A stretch of DNA of 64,000 bases from CAVOKN01 sp963696505 (GCA_963696505.1 CAVOKN010000012.1:62001-126000), one strand, 5' to 3'. Numbered from the stretch's first letter, positions 16,146 through 26,188 are shown. Notes: a model not told the origin generated them from the sequence alone. Made by a program: numbers and translations.

Positions 16146-18586
16146 TCAGCACGGGACCGGTTCCGGTTCGGGAAGCGGCCGACGCAGCGGGCTGACCTGC
16201 TGCGGCTGATCGCTTAGCCAGCATTCGAGCATGTCTCCAAGCTCTTCGATACACACCGGCTTGCCGAGGTGCGCGTCCATTCCAGCCTCCAGGCAGCGCG
16301 CACGGTCCTGCGCCAGGGCATTGGCGGTCATCGCGATCACCGGCAGGCGTTTACTGCCGCCGGCTGCTTCGCGCCGGCGCAGTTCGCGCGTGGCCTCGAC
16401 GCCGTCCATCACCGGCATCTCCATGTCCATCAGTACCAGGTCGAAGCGTTCCAGCGCGAGCTTGGCAAGCGCGTCGCTGCCGTCACCGGCCCAGTCGAAG
16501 TCGAGGCCGAGTTGCTCCAGCATGGCGCCGGCGACCAGCCGATTGACCGGGTTGTCCTCCACCAGCAGGATCCGCGCCCCGAGGGACGAGAGCCTGCCCC
16601 GGTACGTCGCCGCCTGTGGCGTTGCCGGTTCGCCGGTTTGCCGAGAGCAGGACGCATCGAGGAAATCGGCAAGCTGGGTGTAGGTCACGGGGGGAGGGAG
16701 CACCGCGGTGACGGACGGTAAGGTCGTGGCCGAAGCGTCGCCGCTCGGGGCGACCAGCAGGCGGATCGGTGCGTCGCGCAGCATGGGCGATTCGAGTACG
16801 CCACGGCAGGCGAGGTCTGCCGCCACCAGCCGGGGGGCTGCGATGTCCAGTTGCCCTGCGCGGCCGCCTGGGCGGCGTCGATTACGATGGCCGTCCCGCC
16901 AAGGGCTTCGATGTGGGAAGCGAGCGTTGCGGCGAGCGCCGGATCGGCGGCGGCGACGACACACTCGTCACCCGCCAGGGGCATGGTCCGCAGCGCGCCG
17001 TCGGCGGGTGCGCGCAGCGGGATAGCGAAGGAGAAGCAGCTTCCCCGGCCGACTTCGGATTCGACCTCGATCGACCCACCCATCGCCGCCACGAATTCCT
17101 GGCTGATCGTCAGGCCGAGGCCGCTTCCGCCGAAGCGCCGCATGGTGGAGTTGTCGGCCTGTACGAAGGCATGGAACAGCTTGCGCAACACCGCCTGCTC
17201 GATTCCCGGGCCGGTGTCCCAGACGCGGAACAGGATCCGGTCGGGGCCTTCGAGGGGCTGCGCGGACAGCCCTATCTCGCCCGAGTGGGTGAACTTGATC
17301 GCGTTGCCGAGCAGGTTGATCAGCACCTGGCGCAGGCGCGTCGGGTCGCCCACGATCCGCGCCGGCAGCCTGGGCGAGACGGAGGCACGCACCGCGAGCC
17401 CTTTCTCCTGGGCGCTGTGGGCGACCACGGCGGTCACCTCGTCCAGCAGGCGCACCGGGTCGAATTCGATTGCTTCGAGTTCAAGGTGGCCGGCTTCCAC
17501 CTTGGCCAGGTCGAGCACCTGGTTGATCAGCTCGAGCAGGTGGGCGCCCGCCTTGTCGATCTCGTCCAGATAAACCCGTTGGGTGGCATCGCGCTCCTGG
17601 CTGGTCAGCAACTGGGCGAAGCCGAGAATGGCGTTGAGCGGGGTGCGCAACTCGTGACTCATGCGCGAAACGAACTCGGACTTGGCCCGGCTTGCGGATT
17701 CCGCCTCCTCCTTGGCCGCGCGCATGGCGTCGTGTGCAGCGTGCAGACGTGCAGTGGCCAGATTGATCTGCCGCATGAAGGCGACGCCTATCCCCATCAC
17801 CAGGGCGATCACCAGACCGATCAGCACCGTCTCGACAGTCTGGTAGAGGCGTTCCTTTGCCGAGTGCTCTGCTTCGAGCTCCCTGACGCGGGCACTGGTT
17901 TCGACGAAATGGCGGCTCGCGGTCTCGTTCAGCCGGAAGAAGAAGGTCGGAAGGTTCTTGAGATAGCTCTTTACCGCCTTCTCGGCGGTGACGAAGGCAT
18001 CCCGGTCGGGCTGATCGCGCAATTGGTCGCGCAGGCCGATCTTCGCCCGCAGTTCCACCAGCCGTTCGCGTATCTGGTCGATCTGCGGCGCGAGTTCGAT
18101 CACTTCCAGCGCATAGGACTGGCCCGGGTCGGGCCGATAGGCCTCCTCGCGCACCAGTTGATCGGCACCGTCCACCGTTACCGGCAGGGACTGGCGAACC
18201 GAACCGCCGTCGCGCAGGACTGCCAGATCGCGCTCCAGTTTGTCGACGCGGCGATTCAGGCGCTCGGCGATGCGATCCTGGGCCGAGACACCCATGGTGG
18301 TGGCCAGGCGGAAGGTCTCGATCTCGATGTCCTTGATACCGCGCATCAGTTCTTCGCCGACGAAGCGGCGAGCGTGCTCGCGGGCGATCTTCGCCTCGAT
18401 GTCATCGAGCAGCATCGACACCAGGGGATTGATCGAGATGATGGCGATGAAGCCACAGAACACCACGCCGATCAGCACCGAGAGCCGGGGTGCGGCAGCC
18501 TGGTCGGCGGGCGGCTCCAGCATGCGACGCAGCCGGCGGCCGAGGCTTTGCATGGGTTCGGGCAGAGAGATCTTCATGGGGAACAC
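16146..18586 (-). CDS. Membrane hybrid sensor histidine kinase, one frameshift
   Basis: Two minus-strand frames join near 16857-16862 to give about 813 residues. The N-terminus has a membrane helix (VLIGVVFCGFIAIISI), a helical periplasmic domain of roughly 190 residues, a second helix (VLIGLVIALVMGIGVAFM), HisKA (EFVSRMSHELRTPLNAIL), HATPase_c (GTGLGLTISQEFVAAMGG-like block), a degenerate receiver, then an intact C-terminal receiver (ILLVEDNPVNRLVAGAML, LVLMDMEMPVMDG, MTANAL). The shift requires one missing base where AAAQG should continue as QLDIAAPRLVAADL. The helical periplasmic domain and the binding protein encoded upstream recall TorT/TorS. Confidence 0.83.
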
Positions 18587-18673
18587 TGGCCGACTGGCAT
18601 CGATTGAGAAGCCACGATCAAGCGCGGTCGGCAGGCCTGGTATGCATTGCCGGGTTCTGCCGCGGATCGCCGG

Positions 18674-19495
18674 TCACTGCAGGGCAGTACCGCTGCGCAT
18701 CGTCAGACCGGAGGCGCCTGCTGTCTCGATGAAGCCGAAACGCCGGAAGACCGCCTTGCCAACATCGGACGCTGCCAGCGCCATGAAGCGGCGGGCAAGT
18801 TCGGGGTTCTTCGACAACGTCAGCAGCGTGAGATGGAGCGCCCGGGGCCGCGCGATCTGCGGATCGAGGTCGATCAGATCGAAGGACGATGCGTTTTCCG
18901 GGAACCGGGCGGTGGCGCGCCAGTTGAGGATCGCGTCCGCCTCGCCATTGCGCAGCGCGGTGCTGAGTCCGCGCGAGTCGGGTGCGATGAACGTGGCCCT
19001 TTCCGTTACCTGAGGGTAGATGCCGGCCGTTTCCAGAACCGCCTTCGCTTCGCTGCCGACGCTGCTGGTGTCGGCTGCGCCGATCATTATCCTGAGGTCG
19101 GGGCGCAGCAGCGACCGCAGTTCCGGGTTAACCCCTTTCGGGTTTCCTTTGCGAACCACGAGGGCGAGCCGGTTATAGCCGACCACCACATGTTCGCCGA
19201 GCAGTCCTTCAGACTGGTAGCGCTTCACATAACCCGGCTCGCCCGGGAGGTACAGATCGCCGACGCGGCTCTTCTTCGCGCTGCGATACAGGTTGTCCGA
19301 AGTGCCCTGGGCGATGCTGACCTTCGCGCCCTCGGATTGCTCGAAGATGCGGCTCAACTCGGTGACGGGCGGCACCATCGTGGACCCGACGTAGATCAGC
19401 AACTCGGGCTGCGGCGTTGCGGCAGTGGCAGGCGTCAGGACGAGACCGATAGCCGCCAGCAGCAGGGTTCGGCGAAGCGGGTTGCAGGTGCGCAT
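18674..19495 (-). CDS. Periplasmic substrate-binding protein (molybdate/tungstate/phosphate-type fold)
   Basis: About 273 residues from the ATG at 19495, chosen because GGGAG stands 7-12 bases ahead; an in-frame ATG at 19504 sits right on that site. A signal peptide (LLLAAIGLVLTPATAA) is followed by a type II binding-protein fold: LLIYVGSTMVPPVTELSRIF, DLYLPGEPGYVKRYQ, LALVVRKGNPKGV, IMIGAADTSSVGSEAKAV. The fold and block order resemble ModA-like oxyanion binders. No permease or ATPase gene is adjacent. The gene runs into the histidine kinase with an 87-bp gap, so it is likely a sensory partner of that kinase. Confidence 0.78.
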   Translation of the reverse strand: MRTCNPLRRTLLLAAIGLVLTPATAATPQPELLIYVGSTMVPPVTELSRIFEQSEGAKVSIAQGTSDNLYRSAKKSRVGDLYLPGEPGYVKRYQSEGLLGEHVVVGYNRLALVVRKGNPKGVNPELRSLLRPDLRIMIGAADTSSVGSEAKAVLETAGIYPQVTERATFIAPDSRGLSTALRNGEADAILNWRATARFPENASSFDLIDLDPQIARPRALHLTLLTLSKNPELARRFMALAASDVGKAVFRRFGFIETAGASGLTMRSGTALQ

Positions 19496-19554
19496 GTGAG
19501 TCATCTCCCGAGGGGGTGATTTATCGGAGCCAACCGCCGCCTGCTTTAGCGTCG

Positions 19555-19712
19555 TCTCTTTACAGCGCAATCATCACAATTTCGGCGAAGACTTGCAGCG
19601 ACGCGGGGCTTGGGGGATTTACAAGGGGAGTCTCCCCTTGTTCGTACATGGCAGGTTTTTCGGCCGGCCCGAAGCCGGGCACCTCTTTGGTTCCGGCTCG
19701 GCCGGTTTATGG
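19555..19712 (+). repeat. Dispersed intergenic repeat with hairpin, copy 2
   Basis: Second copy of the element at 13305-13502, in the same orientation. Here only one hairpin unit is present and it is perfect: ACAAGGGGA-gtc-TCCCCTTGT. Flanking blocks CGGCGAAGACTTGCAG and GTACATGGCAGGTTTTTCGG match copy 1. The two copies are direct repeats 6.2 kb apart. Confidence 0.8.
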
Positions 19713-19794
19713 ATGCGCTGGTCGGCGCGACGTCGAACGTGCTCGCGGCGCGCCAATTGGAGTTGGATGAGGCGGCACGGGGCCGGCGGCACGC

Positions 19795-19865
19795 ATCGCC
19801 GGCCCCCGGGTTGGCGGAGGCGCCTGCCGGCCCCCCAGGTTGGCGGAGGCGCCTGCCGGCCGCGA
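19795..19865 (+). repeat. Short GC-rich tandem repeat
   Basis: A unit of about 29-30 bases (GTTGGCGGAGGCGCCT with a GCCGGCCCCC spacer) is repeated twice, with a third partial start, directly behind the DUF2202 gene's 3' end. It contains nested palindromes (GGCGCC, GCCGGC). Function unknown. The rest of 19505-19906 holds the dispersed repeat and no gene. Confidence 0.6.
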
Positions 19866-19906
19866 GTCGGGGCTACCAGCGGGAATCCGGCTTGAGCGCG
19901 CCGTCG

Positions 19907-20518
19907 TCAGTTGACGATGGCGTTGAAATCCTCTTCCGACAAAACTTGCGGTGTGTAGATGCCTTCGATCTGCTCGATTCGGGTGACAAAGGAGTTCAGG
20001 TGATTTTCCGAGCCCGCAATCAGGTTGGTGTAGACCGTCACGATGTCTGGGTTGTCGATCGCGGTGAGTGCGGTCTGGATGTCCCGGATGTCCTTTTCCT
20101 CGATCAGGCCGCCCACGTAGAGCGCCTCGGTCAGCGATACCGAACCCCTGGCAATCAGTTCGTCATAGAGTGCTTGAAGCTTGGTGTTGACGAACACGCC
20201 CGGGGCCGTGGTGGCCGCCGGGTCGGGCAGGCCGTAGCTCTGGAGCAGGGTCTTGACCTGGCTGGTGTGCCGCTCCTCGGACTGGGCGATGTTGTAGAAG
20301 GTCGTATCGGCGTAGAGACTGAAGAATCGCTGGTAGACGTCCCTCGCCAGCTTTTCCTCCTCGCGCATGAAGAGCAGGGAATCCGCTTCGACCTGGCTGA
20401 GGCTGGCGGTGGTTGTCGACTTGGCCGGGCGGGCGATTGCGTCGAGCTGAGGCAGCGCTGCTGCGACAAGAATGATTGCGGCGCTCAGACCCGCGCGCCA
20501 CTTGATGCGAATGCTCAT
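19907..20518 (-). CDS. DUF2202 ferritin-like exported protein
   Basis: A 203-residue protein with an N-terminal signal peptide (LSAAIILVAAALPQLDAIA). The mature part is a four-helix ferritin-like domain with carboxylate/His motifs EEEKLARDVY and SEERHTSQV typical of DUF2202. The start at 20518 is supported by GGAGGGAAATACC directly upstream. DUF2202 proteins are often found in archaea and environmental bacteria, with presumed metal binding but no proven function. Confidence 0.85.
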   Translation of the reverse strand: MSIRIKWRAGLSAAIILVAAALPQLDAIARPAKSTTTASLSQVEADSLLFMREEEKLARDVYQRFFSLYADTTFYNIAQSEERHTSQVKTLLQSYGLPDPAATTAPGVFVNTKLQALYDELIARGSVSLTEALYVGGLIEEKDIRDIQTALTAIDNPDIVTVYTNLIAGSENHLNSFVTRIEQIEGIYTPQVLSEEDFNAIVN

Positions 20519-20888
20519 GGTATTTCCCTCCAGTTCGGAATGTGTGGCTGACGGACCGCCCCACCTGGGGCGCACCACGACTCGGCCGTTTGCGGCTTTC
20601 GGCTTCGGGAACTGGCTGGCATCCCCTGTTATCGTTTTTGGCCTCCTCGCGCAAAGCTTTCGGGTGCCGCCCGTGACCGCGCCGCGCGGTGCACTGTGTA
20701 GCGATTGCATTGCCTTGACATTTCCGGCCGGTAACCGTGTGTTTCAGCCGGGATACAGTGGCGACGCGGGGGCGCCGCGCAGCTCCCGGCGAAAAAATGG
20801 GCCGATCGAATGGGCGTGATGTCACCAGAGGGGCGGGTGCATATACTTGGTCTTCGCGCTTCGACCACCCACCAGCGAGGAGGCTGCC
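20519..20888. promoter_or_regulatory. Divergent intergenic region, possible promoter of the CHAT-lipase gene
   Basis: This 370-bp gap separates the leftward DUF2202 gene from the rightward CHAT-lipase gene. TTGACA at 20714-20719 is a consensus -35 box pointing right, but the bases about 17 positions on (TGTGTT) are a poor -10 box, so the call is tentative. GAGGAGG just before 20889 is a strong ribosome site. Nothing else was recognised. Confidence 0.3.
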
Positions 20889-23800
20889 ATGCTCCAGTTG
20901 CACATTCCCGGTTCGCAGACTGCCGATTCCGGCGCAGCCATCGAGACAGCCAGGGCGAGCGGGATCCTGAACGTCGCCGAGGTTCGCCGCTTTTCCGTTG
21001 CGGCGGCGCGGGGCGGTACGGCAGCGATTGCCGTCACGGTCGCCGCGGACGAGGTTGCGGAACTGGAACTGGCCGATGGCCTGCGGCTGTGGGTTCGCGC
21101 CGACCGCCTGGATCAGTACTTTCCCCGGCAGCCCGGGCGCGGGGAATCGGCGGCCGCCATCGACATCGCGTCGGCGCTGGTTCTCGGCAGCGAAAGCCGC
21201 GGCGGCGTTGGCCAACTGGCGCTCAAGGCGCTGCGTCTGCTGCGCATCGACCCGGCGGCGGACGCTGCACAACGCATCGCCGCGGCGATCGAGGCAAGAC
21301 TGCACGGCGGCGGCGGGCTGTTCCGTTGCGCCGCGGCGACCTGCGAACTGCGGAATCCAGCGGTAATCCCGACGGATCGGCCGATCCTTGTCTTGATCCA
21401 CGGCACCTTCTCCTCGACCCGGGGCAGCTTCGGCGGTCTGTGGGAAGGCCCGCAGGCCGGTCAGCGCGGCGCGCTGTTCCGCACCTATGGCGATCACATC
21501 TACGGGTTCGAGCACCGCAGCCTCACCGAGACGCCGGTGCGCAACGCGATCCGCCTGGCGCAGGTGCTGCCGGCCGGCGCGCGCTTGCATTTGGTAAGCC
21601 ATTCCCGCGGCGGGCTGGTCGGCGAGCTGTTGTGCCGCTGCGGCGTTGAAGCGGGACAGGATCCCTGCACCGCTGCCGATCGCGCCGCCTTTCCCGATGC
21701 CGCCCGGCGCCAGGAGATCGAGGAACTGAACGCGGTGCTCAAGGCCAGGCGGCTGCGGGTCGAGCGCTTCGTGCGGGTCGCGGGGCCGATGCGCGGCACG
21801 ACGCTGGCATCGGGGCGCATCGACCGCTGGCTGTCCGTGGTGGTCAATCTGCTCGGGTCGATGCCCGGCTTCCGTGCCGCCGGCCTCTACGACCTGCTCG
21901 CCGAGTTCGTCCTGGCGGTGGTGCGCAACCGTACCGATCCGGCGACGCTGCCGGGCATCGAGGCGATGATGCCCGAGTCGCCGCTGATGGCGGTGATCAA
22001 TCGCCCCGGGGTGAAGGTCGAGGGGCAGCTTCGCGTCATCGCCGGCGACATCGAAGAGTCAGGGCTCTGGGGACGCCTCAAGCTGCTGCTGCCGGACTGG
22101 TTCTACGGCGGCGAGCACGACCTGGTGGTGAATACCTCGTCGATGTGGGGAGGCGCGCGGCGCCTCGGCGGTGAGCGTCATTTTTTCGACCAGGGTCCGA
22201 ACGTCAATCACGTTCGTTACTTCGAAAACGAGGCCACCGTCAGCCGGCTTGTCGCGGCGCTCACCGCGGCCGACCCGGCGCAGGACGGCTTCGTCGAGGC
22301 GGCAGCGCCTGCCACGGCGCCCATTCCGCGCAGCGTCGGTCGCGGCCCAGAAGGGAGCGCGGCGCGGCCGCTGGTGTTCCTGCTGCCCGGCATCATGGGC
22401 AGCCACCTGGCGTTGGGGGACAACCGGGTGTGGCTCGATCCGCTGGAACTCGCCTTCGGTGGCATGAGCAAGCTGGCCATCGACAAGGCGGGCGTGCACC
22501 CCGAATGCCCGATGGAGTTGGCGTACGGCGAGCTGATCGACTATCTCGCCCAGACCCACGAAGTGCGCCCCTTCGCCTACGACTGGCGCCGCCCCCTGCG
22601 GGAGGAGGCGCGCCGCCTGGGCGACGAGGTCGCGGCTGCACTGGACGAGGCTGGCCGGGCCGGGCAGCCGGTGCGCATCCTCGCCCACTCGATGGGCGGG
22701 TTGCTGGCCCGCGCCATGATCCTGGAGCGGCCCGAGGTTTGGGAAAGGCTGTGCCGCCACGAAGGCGGGCGGCTGCTGATGCTCGGCACGCCCAACGGCG
22801 GTTCCCACTCCATCGTCCGCGCCCTCACCGGGCGCGACGGCATGGTGCGCGGCCTTGCGGCCCTGGACCTCAAGCGCAGCCCCAAGGCCCTGCTGCAGAT
22901 CATCGCCGCCTTTCCCGGCGTGCTGGAACTGCTGCCCCAAGGCGGCGACCACGACATGTTTTCCGCCCCGACCTGGGACGCGCTGGCCGCTGCCGACGCG
23001 CAGGGCGGCGGCGTCCAGTGGGTCAAGCCAGCGGCGGAGCGGCTTGCAGCGGCGGAGCGCTTCCGCGAGGCGCTGGCGGCCAGCCCGGTGGACGCCCAGC
23101 GCATGCTCTACGTGGCGGGCTGCGCCCGTGCCACCCCCTTCGACCTGGAGATCGCCGACGCGGCCCCGCGGCTGCGCTTCGTCGCCACGCCTGCCGGCGA
23201 CGGCCGCGTGCCCTGGGAAACAGGGCGGCTGCCGGGGGTGCGCACCTGGTACATGGCGGCCGAGCACGGCGACCTGTGTCGGCACGAGTCGGCCTTCGAG
23301 GCGCTGCGCGAACTGCTGGAACTCGGCCAGACCCAGCGGCTGCCGACGGTGGCGCCGGTCGCCCGTGGCGCGCCGGAGCGCTTCGTGCTGGAGGAACCCG
23401 CCTCCGTGCTGTATCCCGACTACGCGGATCTGAGCGCCGCGGCGGTGGGCGGCACGCGCCGCGTGCGCCGCGAGGCGAGCCGCCATCTGCTCCGGGTGCG
23501 GGTCGCCCACGGCAACCTTGCCTTCACCGACAAGGCGGTGGCGGTGGGGCACTACCTGGGCGATACCATCACCGGCGGCGAGGCCTATCTCGACCGCGTG
23601 CTGCGCGGCCGGCTGCGCGACCGGCACCGCCTTGGCCTGTATCCTGGCGCGGAAGACAGTTGCGAAGTCTTCCTCAACCCGGGCGGGCAGCCGGGCGGGG
23701 CGATTGTGGTCGGCCTCGGCCGGGTCGGCAGCCTCACGCCAGGCAAGCTGCGCCGCTACGTGACCCGCGCCGCCCTCGGCTACGCCATCGCGCTGGCGGA

Positions 23801-26177
23801 GAGCTGTGCCGCCGAAGGCGGCCGCGCGTCCGGCGGGGACGGGCTGCGTGCCACGGCGCGGATCGCCTCGCTGCTGATCGGTACCGGTGCCGGCAACATG
23901 ACCCTGGAAAGCTCGGTGGCGGGCATCGTGGGCGGGGTGGCCGACGCCAACCGGGTGTTGCTGGACTCAGGCTATGGCGAGCGGGTGCTGATCGCCGAAC
24001 TGGAGATCCTGGAGCTGTATGAGGACCGCGCGATCCAGGCGGTGCGGGCGCTGCGCGCGGCGTCCCAGGATCCGCTGCTGGCGCCGCATCTGGCGCCCGA
24101 TCCGGAGCTGAAGACGCTGGACGGCGGCAGGCGCCGCGCCTATTTCGAGGAGAGCCGCGACTGGGCGCAACGCCTCCAGATCACCGAACTGGAGGACGGC
24201 GCCCTGCGCTTCGCGGTGCTGACCGACCGCGCGCGGGCCGAGGCGACGCTCCAGACGACGCAGCGCGAGCTGATCGACGCCCTGGTCGGCGAGGCGGTGG
24301 CCGGTACGGCGGAGCGGGAGCCGATCACGGTCACCCTGTTCGAACTGCTGATTCCCAATCGCCTCAAGGAAGCGGCCCCCGACAGCCGCGACATGGTGCT
24401 GGTGGTGGACAAGGGCTCGGCGCGCTATCCCTGGGAACTGCTGCGCGACCGCCTCAGCCCGGGCGACGAGCCGATGGCGGTGCGCGCCGCGATGGTTCGC
24501 CAGCTCTACACCGACCGCTTCCGCGAGCGGGTGGCGATGACCCATCTGCGTAGCGCCCTGGTGGTCGGCGACCCACCCTCGCGCTTCCCGCCGCTGCCCG
24601 GTGCCCGGGCGGAAGCCGAGCTGGCAGCCAAGCGCCTGGAGAGCGCCGGCTTCGTGGTGCGGCGATCGATCGGCAAGGACCATCGCCACGTCCTCAATGC
24701 GCTCTATGCACGGGATTACCGCCTGCTGCACCTCGCCGCCCATGGCGTGTATGAGTACGAGCCCCCAGGCCAGGCTCCAGGCACCGCGCGGCGCGTGACC
24801 GGCATGGTGCTCGGCGACAACGTGTTCCTTACACCCGCCGAGATCGAGCAGATGCGGGTGGTGCCGGAACTGGTATTCATCAACTGCTGTTTCCTCGGGC
24901 GCATCGCCGAGCCGATGCTCAGGCGCGAGCGCACCGGCCTGGCGGCCAACCTGGCCACCCAGTTGATCGAGATGGGCGTTCGGGTTGTGGTGGCCGCCGG
25001 CTGGGAGGTGGACGATGCAGCCGCTGGCTTGTTCGCCGAGACCTTCTACGGGCAGTTGCTGTCAGGCCGTCCCTTCGGCCAGGCGCTGCGCGAAGCGAGG
25101 CGGCGCGTATGGACTGACTTTCCCAACATCAATACCTGGGGCGCCTACCAGGGCTACGGCGATCCCGATTTCAGCCTCGCCGCCGGCGCCGCGGCGGTGG
25201 GCGGCGGCGAGTCGCTCTTCGATTACGTCGCGCCGGCGGAGGTAGTGGCCGATCTGGAGAACATCCGCGCCGACGCAAAGACCGCCGACCCGACCGAGGC
25301 GGCGGTCCTGCTGCAGCGCGTGCGGGCGATCGCCGCCCAACTGCCGGCGTCCTGGCGCAACGAGGCCTCGCTACTGGTGAGCCTTGGCGATGCCACGGGG
25401 GAACTGGGCGCCTTCGCGGATGCAGTGGCCCACTACCGCCGGGCGATTGAGGCGGACGGAGGCGGCGTGCCCCTCGCGGCGCTGGACAGTCTGTGCAACA
25501 TCCAGGTGCGCTGGGGGCGCGAACTGGCGGCTTCCGGCAAGGCGGCCGACCGCCAGCGGGCCATCGAGGAAATGGACGACGCCCGGGCTCGCCTCGAACG
25601 CCTGCTGGAGCTGGCGCCGAGCGCCGAGCGCTGGAGCCTGCTCGGCGGAACCTGGCTGCGCCGGGCTGCTCTGCTCGAGGCCGGCGAGCGCTGGGACGCG
25701 CTCAGCCGGGCGGCGCAGAACTACGACAGTGCGGCGCGGCGGGCGGCAGGCACCGGCTCCTACGCCGGCTTGTATGGGCGCGGCAACGCGCTGACGGCGC
25801 GCATCCTGCTCTTGCTGCTCGGCCGGGAGCGCGACAGTGCAGCCGCGAAAGCCCTCGAAGTGGAACTCGCCGGCCTCGCCGCCGATGCGGCCACGCACAG
25901 GACGCACCAGCCGGACTTCTGGAGCGAGATCGGCCCGCTGGATTGCGACGTGCTCGGCGGCCTGCTGGCCGGCAACCTCGATGAGCGGGCCGATGCGATC
26001 ACCGAGGGTTACCGCGCCGCCGACCGCAGCTTCGGTTCGCTGCGGGAGATGCGCAGCGTGCTCGACCGCCTCGCCCTGATGGCGGAGATCCTGAGCGTCA
26101 AGCCGGCTCAGCGTGGCCTGCAGAAGCTGGTGCGGGGATTGCGGAAAATCGTGACGGCGACAGACGCGGCGCGATGA
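20889..26177 (+). CDS. Giant lipase-lipase-CHAT protease-TPR protein
   Basis: A single protein of 1,762 residues; the ATG at 20889 is backed by GAGGAGG. Domain order: a first alpha/beta hydrolase with oxyanion segment LVLIHGTFSS (His 171), nucleophile elbow SHSRGG (Ser 239) and candidate Asp/His in GEHDLVVN and VNHVRYF; a second, LCAT-like hydrolase with PGIMGSHL (about 500-506), AHSMGG (Ser 601), GDGRVPW and EHGDL; a region (about 850-1060) whose GAIVVGLG, LTPGKLRR and LLIGTGAGN blocks resemble the N-domain of M17 aminopeptidases; a CHAT caspase-like protease with HLAAHG (His 1285) and FINCCFLG (Cys 1334); and a helical TPR-like tail from about 1490. It has no signal peptide or membrane helix, so it is probably cytosolic. 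A CHAT protease covalently joined to two lipases suggests a membrane-damaging effector under proteolytic control. That role is inference. Confidence 0.88.
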   Translation: MLQLHIPGSQTADSGAAIETARASGILNVAEVRRFSVAAARGGTAAIAVTVAADEVAELELADGLRLWVRADRLDQYFPRQPGRGESAAAIDIASALVLGSESRGGVGQLALKALRLLRIDPAADAAQRIAAAIEARLHGGGGLFRCAAATCELRNPAVIPTDRPILVLIHGTFSSTRGSFGGLWEGPQAGQRGALFRTYGDHIYGFEHRSLTETPVRNAIRLAQVLPAGARLHLVSHSRGGLVGELLCRCGVEAGQDPCTAADRAAFPDAARRQEIEELNAVLKARRLRVERFVRVAGPMRGTTLASGRIDRWLSVVVNLLGSMPGFRAAGLYDLLAEFVLAVVRNRTDPATLPGIEAMMPESPLMAVINRPGVKVEGQLRVIAGDIEESGLWGRLKLLLPDWFYGGEHDLVVNTSSMWGGARRLGGERHFFDQGPNVNHVRYFENEATVSRLVAALTAADPAQDGFVEAAAPATAPIPRSVGRGPEGSAARPLVFLLPGIMGSHLALGDNRVWLDPLELAFGGMSKLAIDKAGVHPECPMELAYGELIDYLAQTHEVRPFAYDWRRPLREEARRLGDEVAAALDEAGRAGQPVRILAHSMGGLLARAMILERPEVWERLCRHEGGRLLMLGTPNGGSHSIVRALTGRDGMVRGLAALDLKRSPKALLQIIAAFPGVLELLPQGGDHDMFSAPTWDALAAADAQGGGVQWVKPAAERLAAAERFREALAASPVDAQRMLYVAGCARATPFDLEIADAAPRLRFVATPAGDGRVPWETGRLPGVRTWYMAAEHGDLCRHESAFEALRELLELGQTQRLPTVAPVARGAPERFVLEEPASVLYPDYADLSAAAVGGTRRVRREASRHLLRVRVAHGNLAFTDKAVAVGHYLGDTITGGEAYLDRVLRGRLRDRHRLGLYPGAEDSCEVFLNPGGQPGGAIVVGLGRVGSLTPGKLRRYVTRAALGYAIALAESCAAEGGRASGGDGLRATARIASLLIGTGAGNMTLESSVAGIVGGVADANRVLLDSGYGERVLIAELEILELYEDRAIQAVRALRAASQDPLLAPHLAPDPELKTLDGGRRRAYFEESRDWAQRLQITELEDGALRFAVLTDRARAEATLQTTQRELIDALVGEAVAGTAEREPITVTLFELLIPNRLKEAAPDSRDMVLVVDKGSARYPWELLRDRLSPGDEPMAVRAAMVRQLYTDRFRERVAMTHLRSALVVGDPPSRFPPLPGARAEAELAAKRLESAGFVVRRSIGKDHRHVLNALYARDYRLLHLAAHGVYEYEPPGQAPGTARRVTGMVLGDNVFLTPAEIEQMRVVPELVFINCCFLGRIAEPMLRRERTGLAANLATQLIEMGVRVVVAAGWEVDDAAAGLFAETFYGQLLSGRPFGQALREARRRVWTDFPNINTWGAYQGYGDPDFSLAAGAAAVGGGESLFDYVAPAEVVADLENIRADAKTADPTEAAVLLQRVRAIAAQLPASWRNEASLLVSLGDATGELGAFADAVAHYRRAIEADGGGVPLAALDSLCNIQVRWGRELAASGKAADRQRAIEEMDDARARLERLLELAPSAERWSLLGGTWLRRAALLEAGERWDALSRAAQNYDSAARRAAGTGSYAGLYGRGNALTARILLLLLGRERDSAAAKALEVELAGLAADAATHRTHQPDFWSEIGPLDCDVLGGLLAGNLDERADAITEGYRAADRSFGSLREMRSVLDRLALMAEILSVKPAQRGLQKLVRGLRKIVTATDAAR

Positions 26178-26188
26178 CCCGCCATGCT

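Noticed and set aside
16769..18607. A plus-strand open frame of 612 codons opposite the hybrid kinase
   Set aside because: No domain, composition typical of antisense frames; the minus strand encodes intact kinase motifs.
13305..19712. The hairpin repeats as a CRISPR array or insertion-sequence ends
   Set aside because: No regular repeat-spacer structure, and no transposase or inverted terminal repeats lie between the direct copies.
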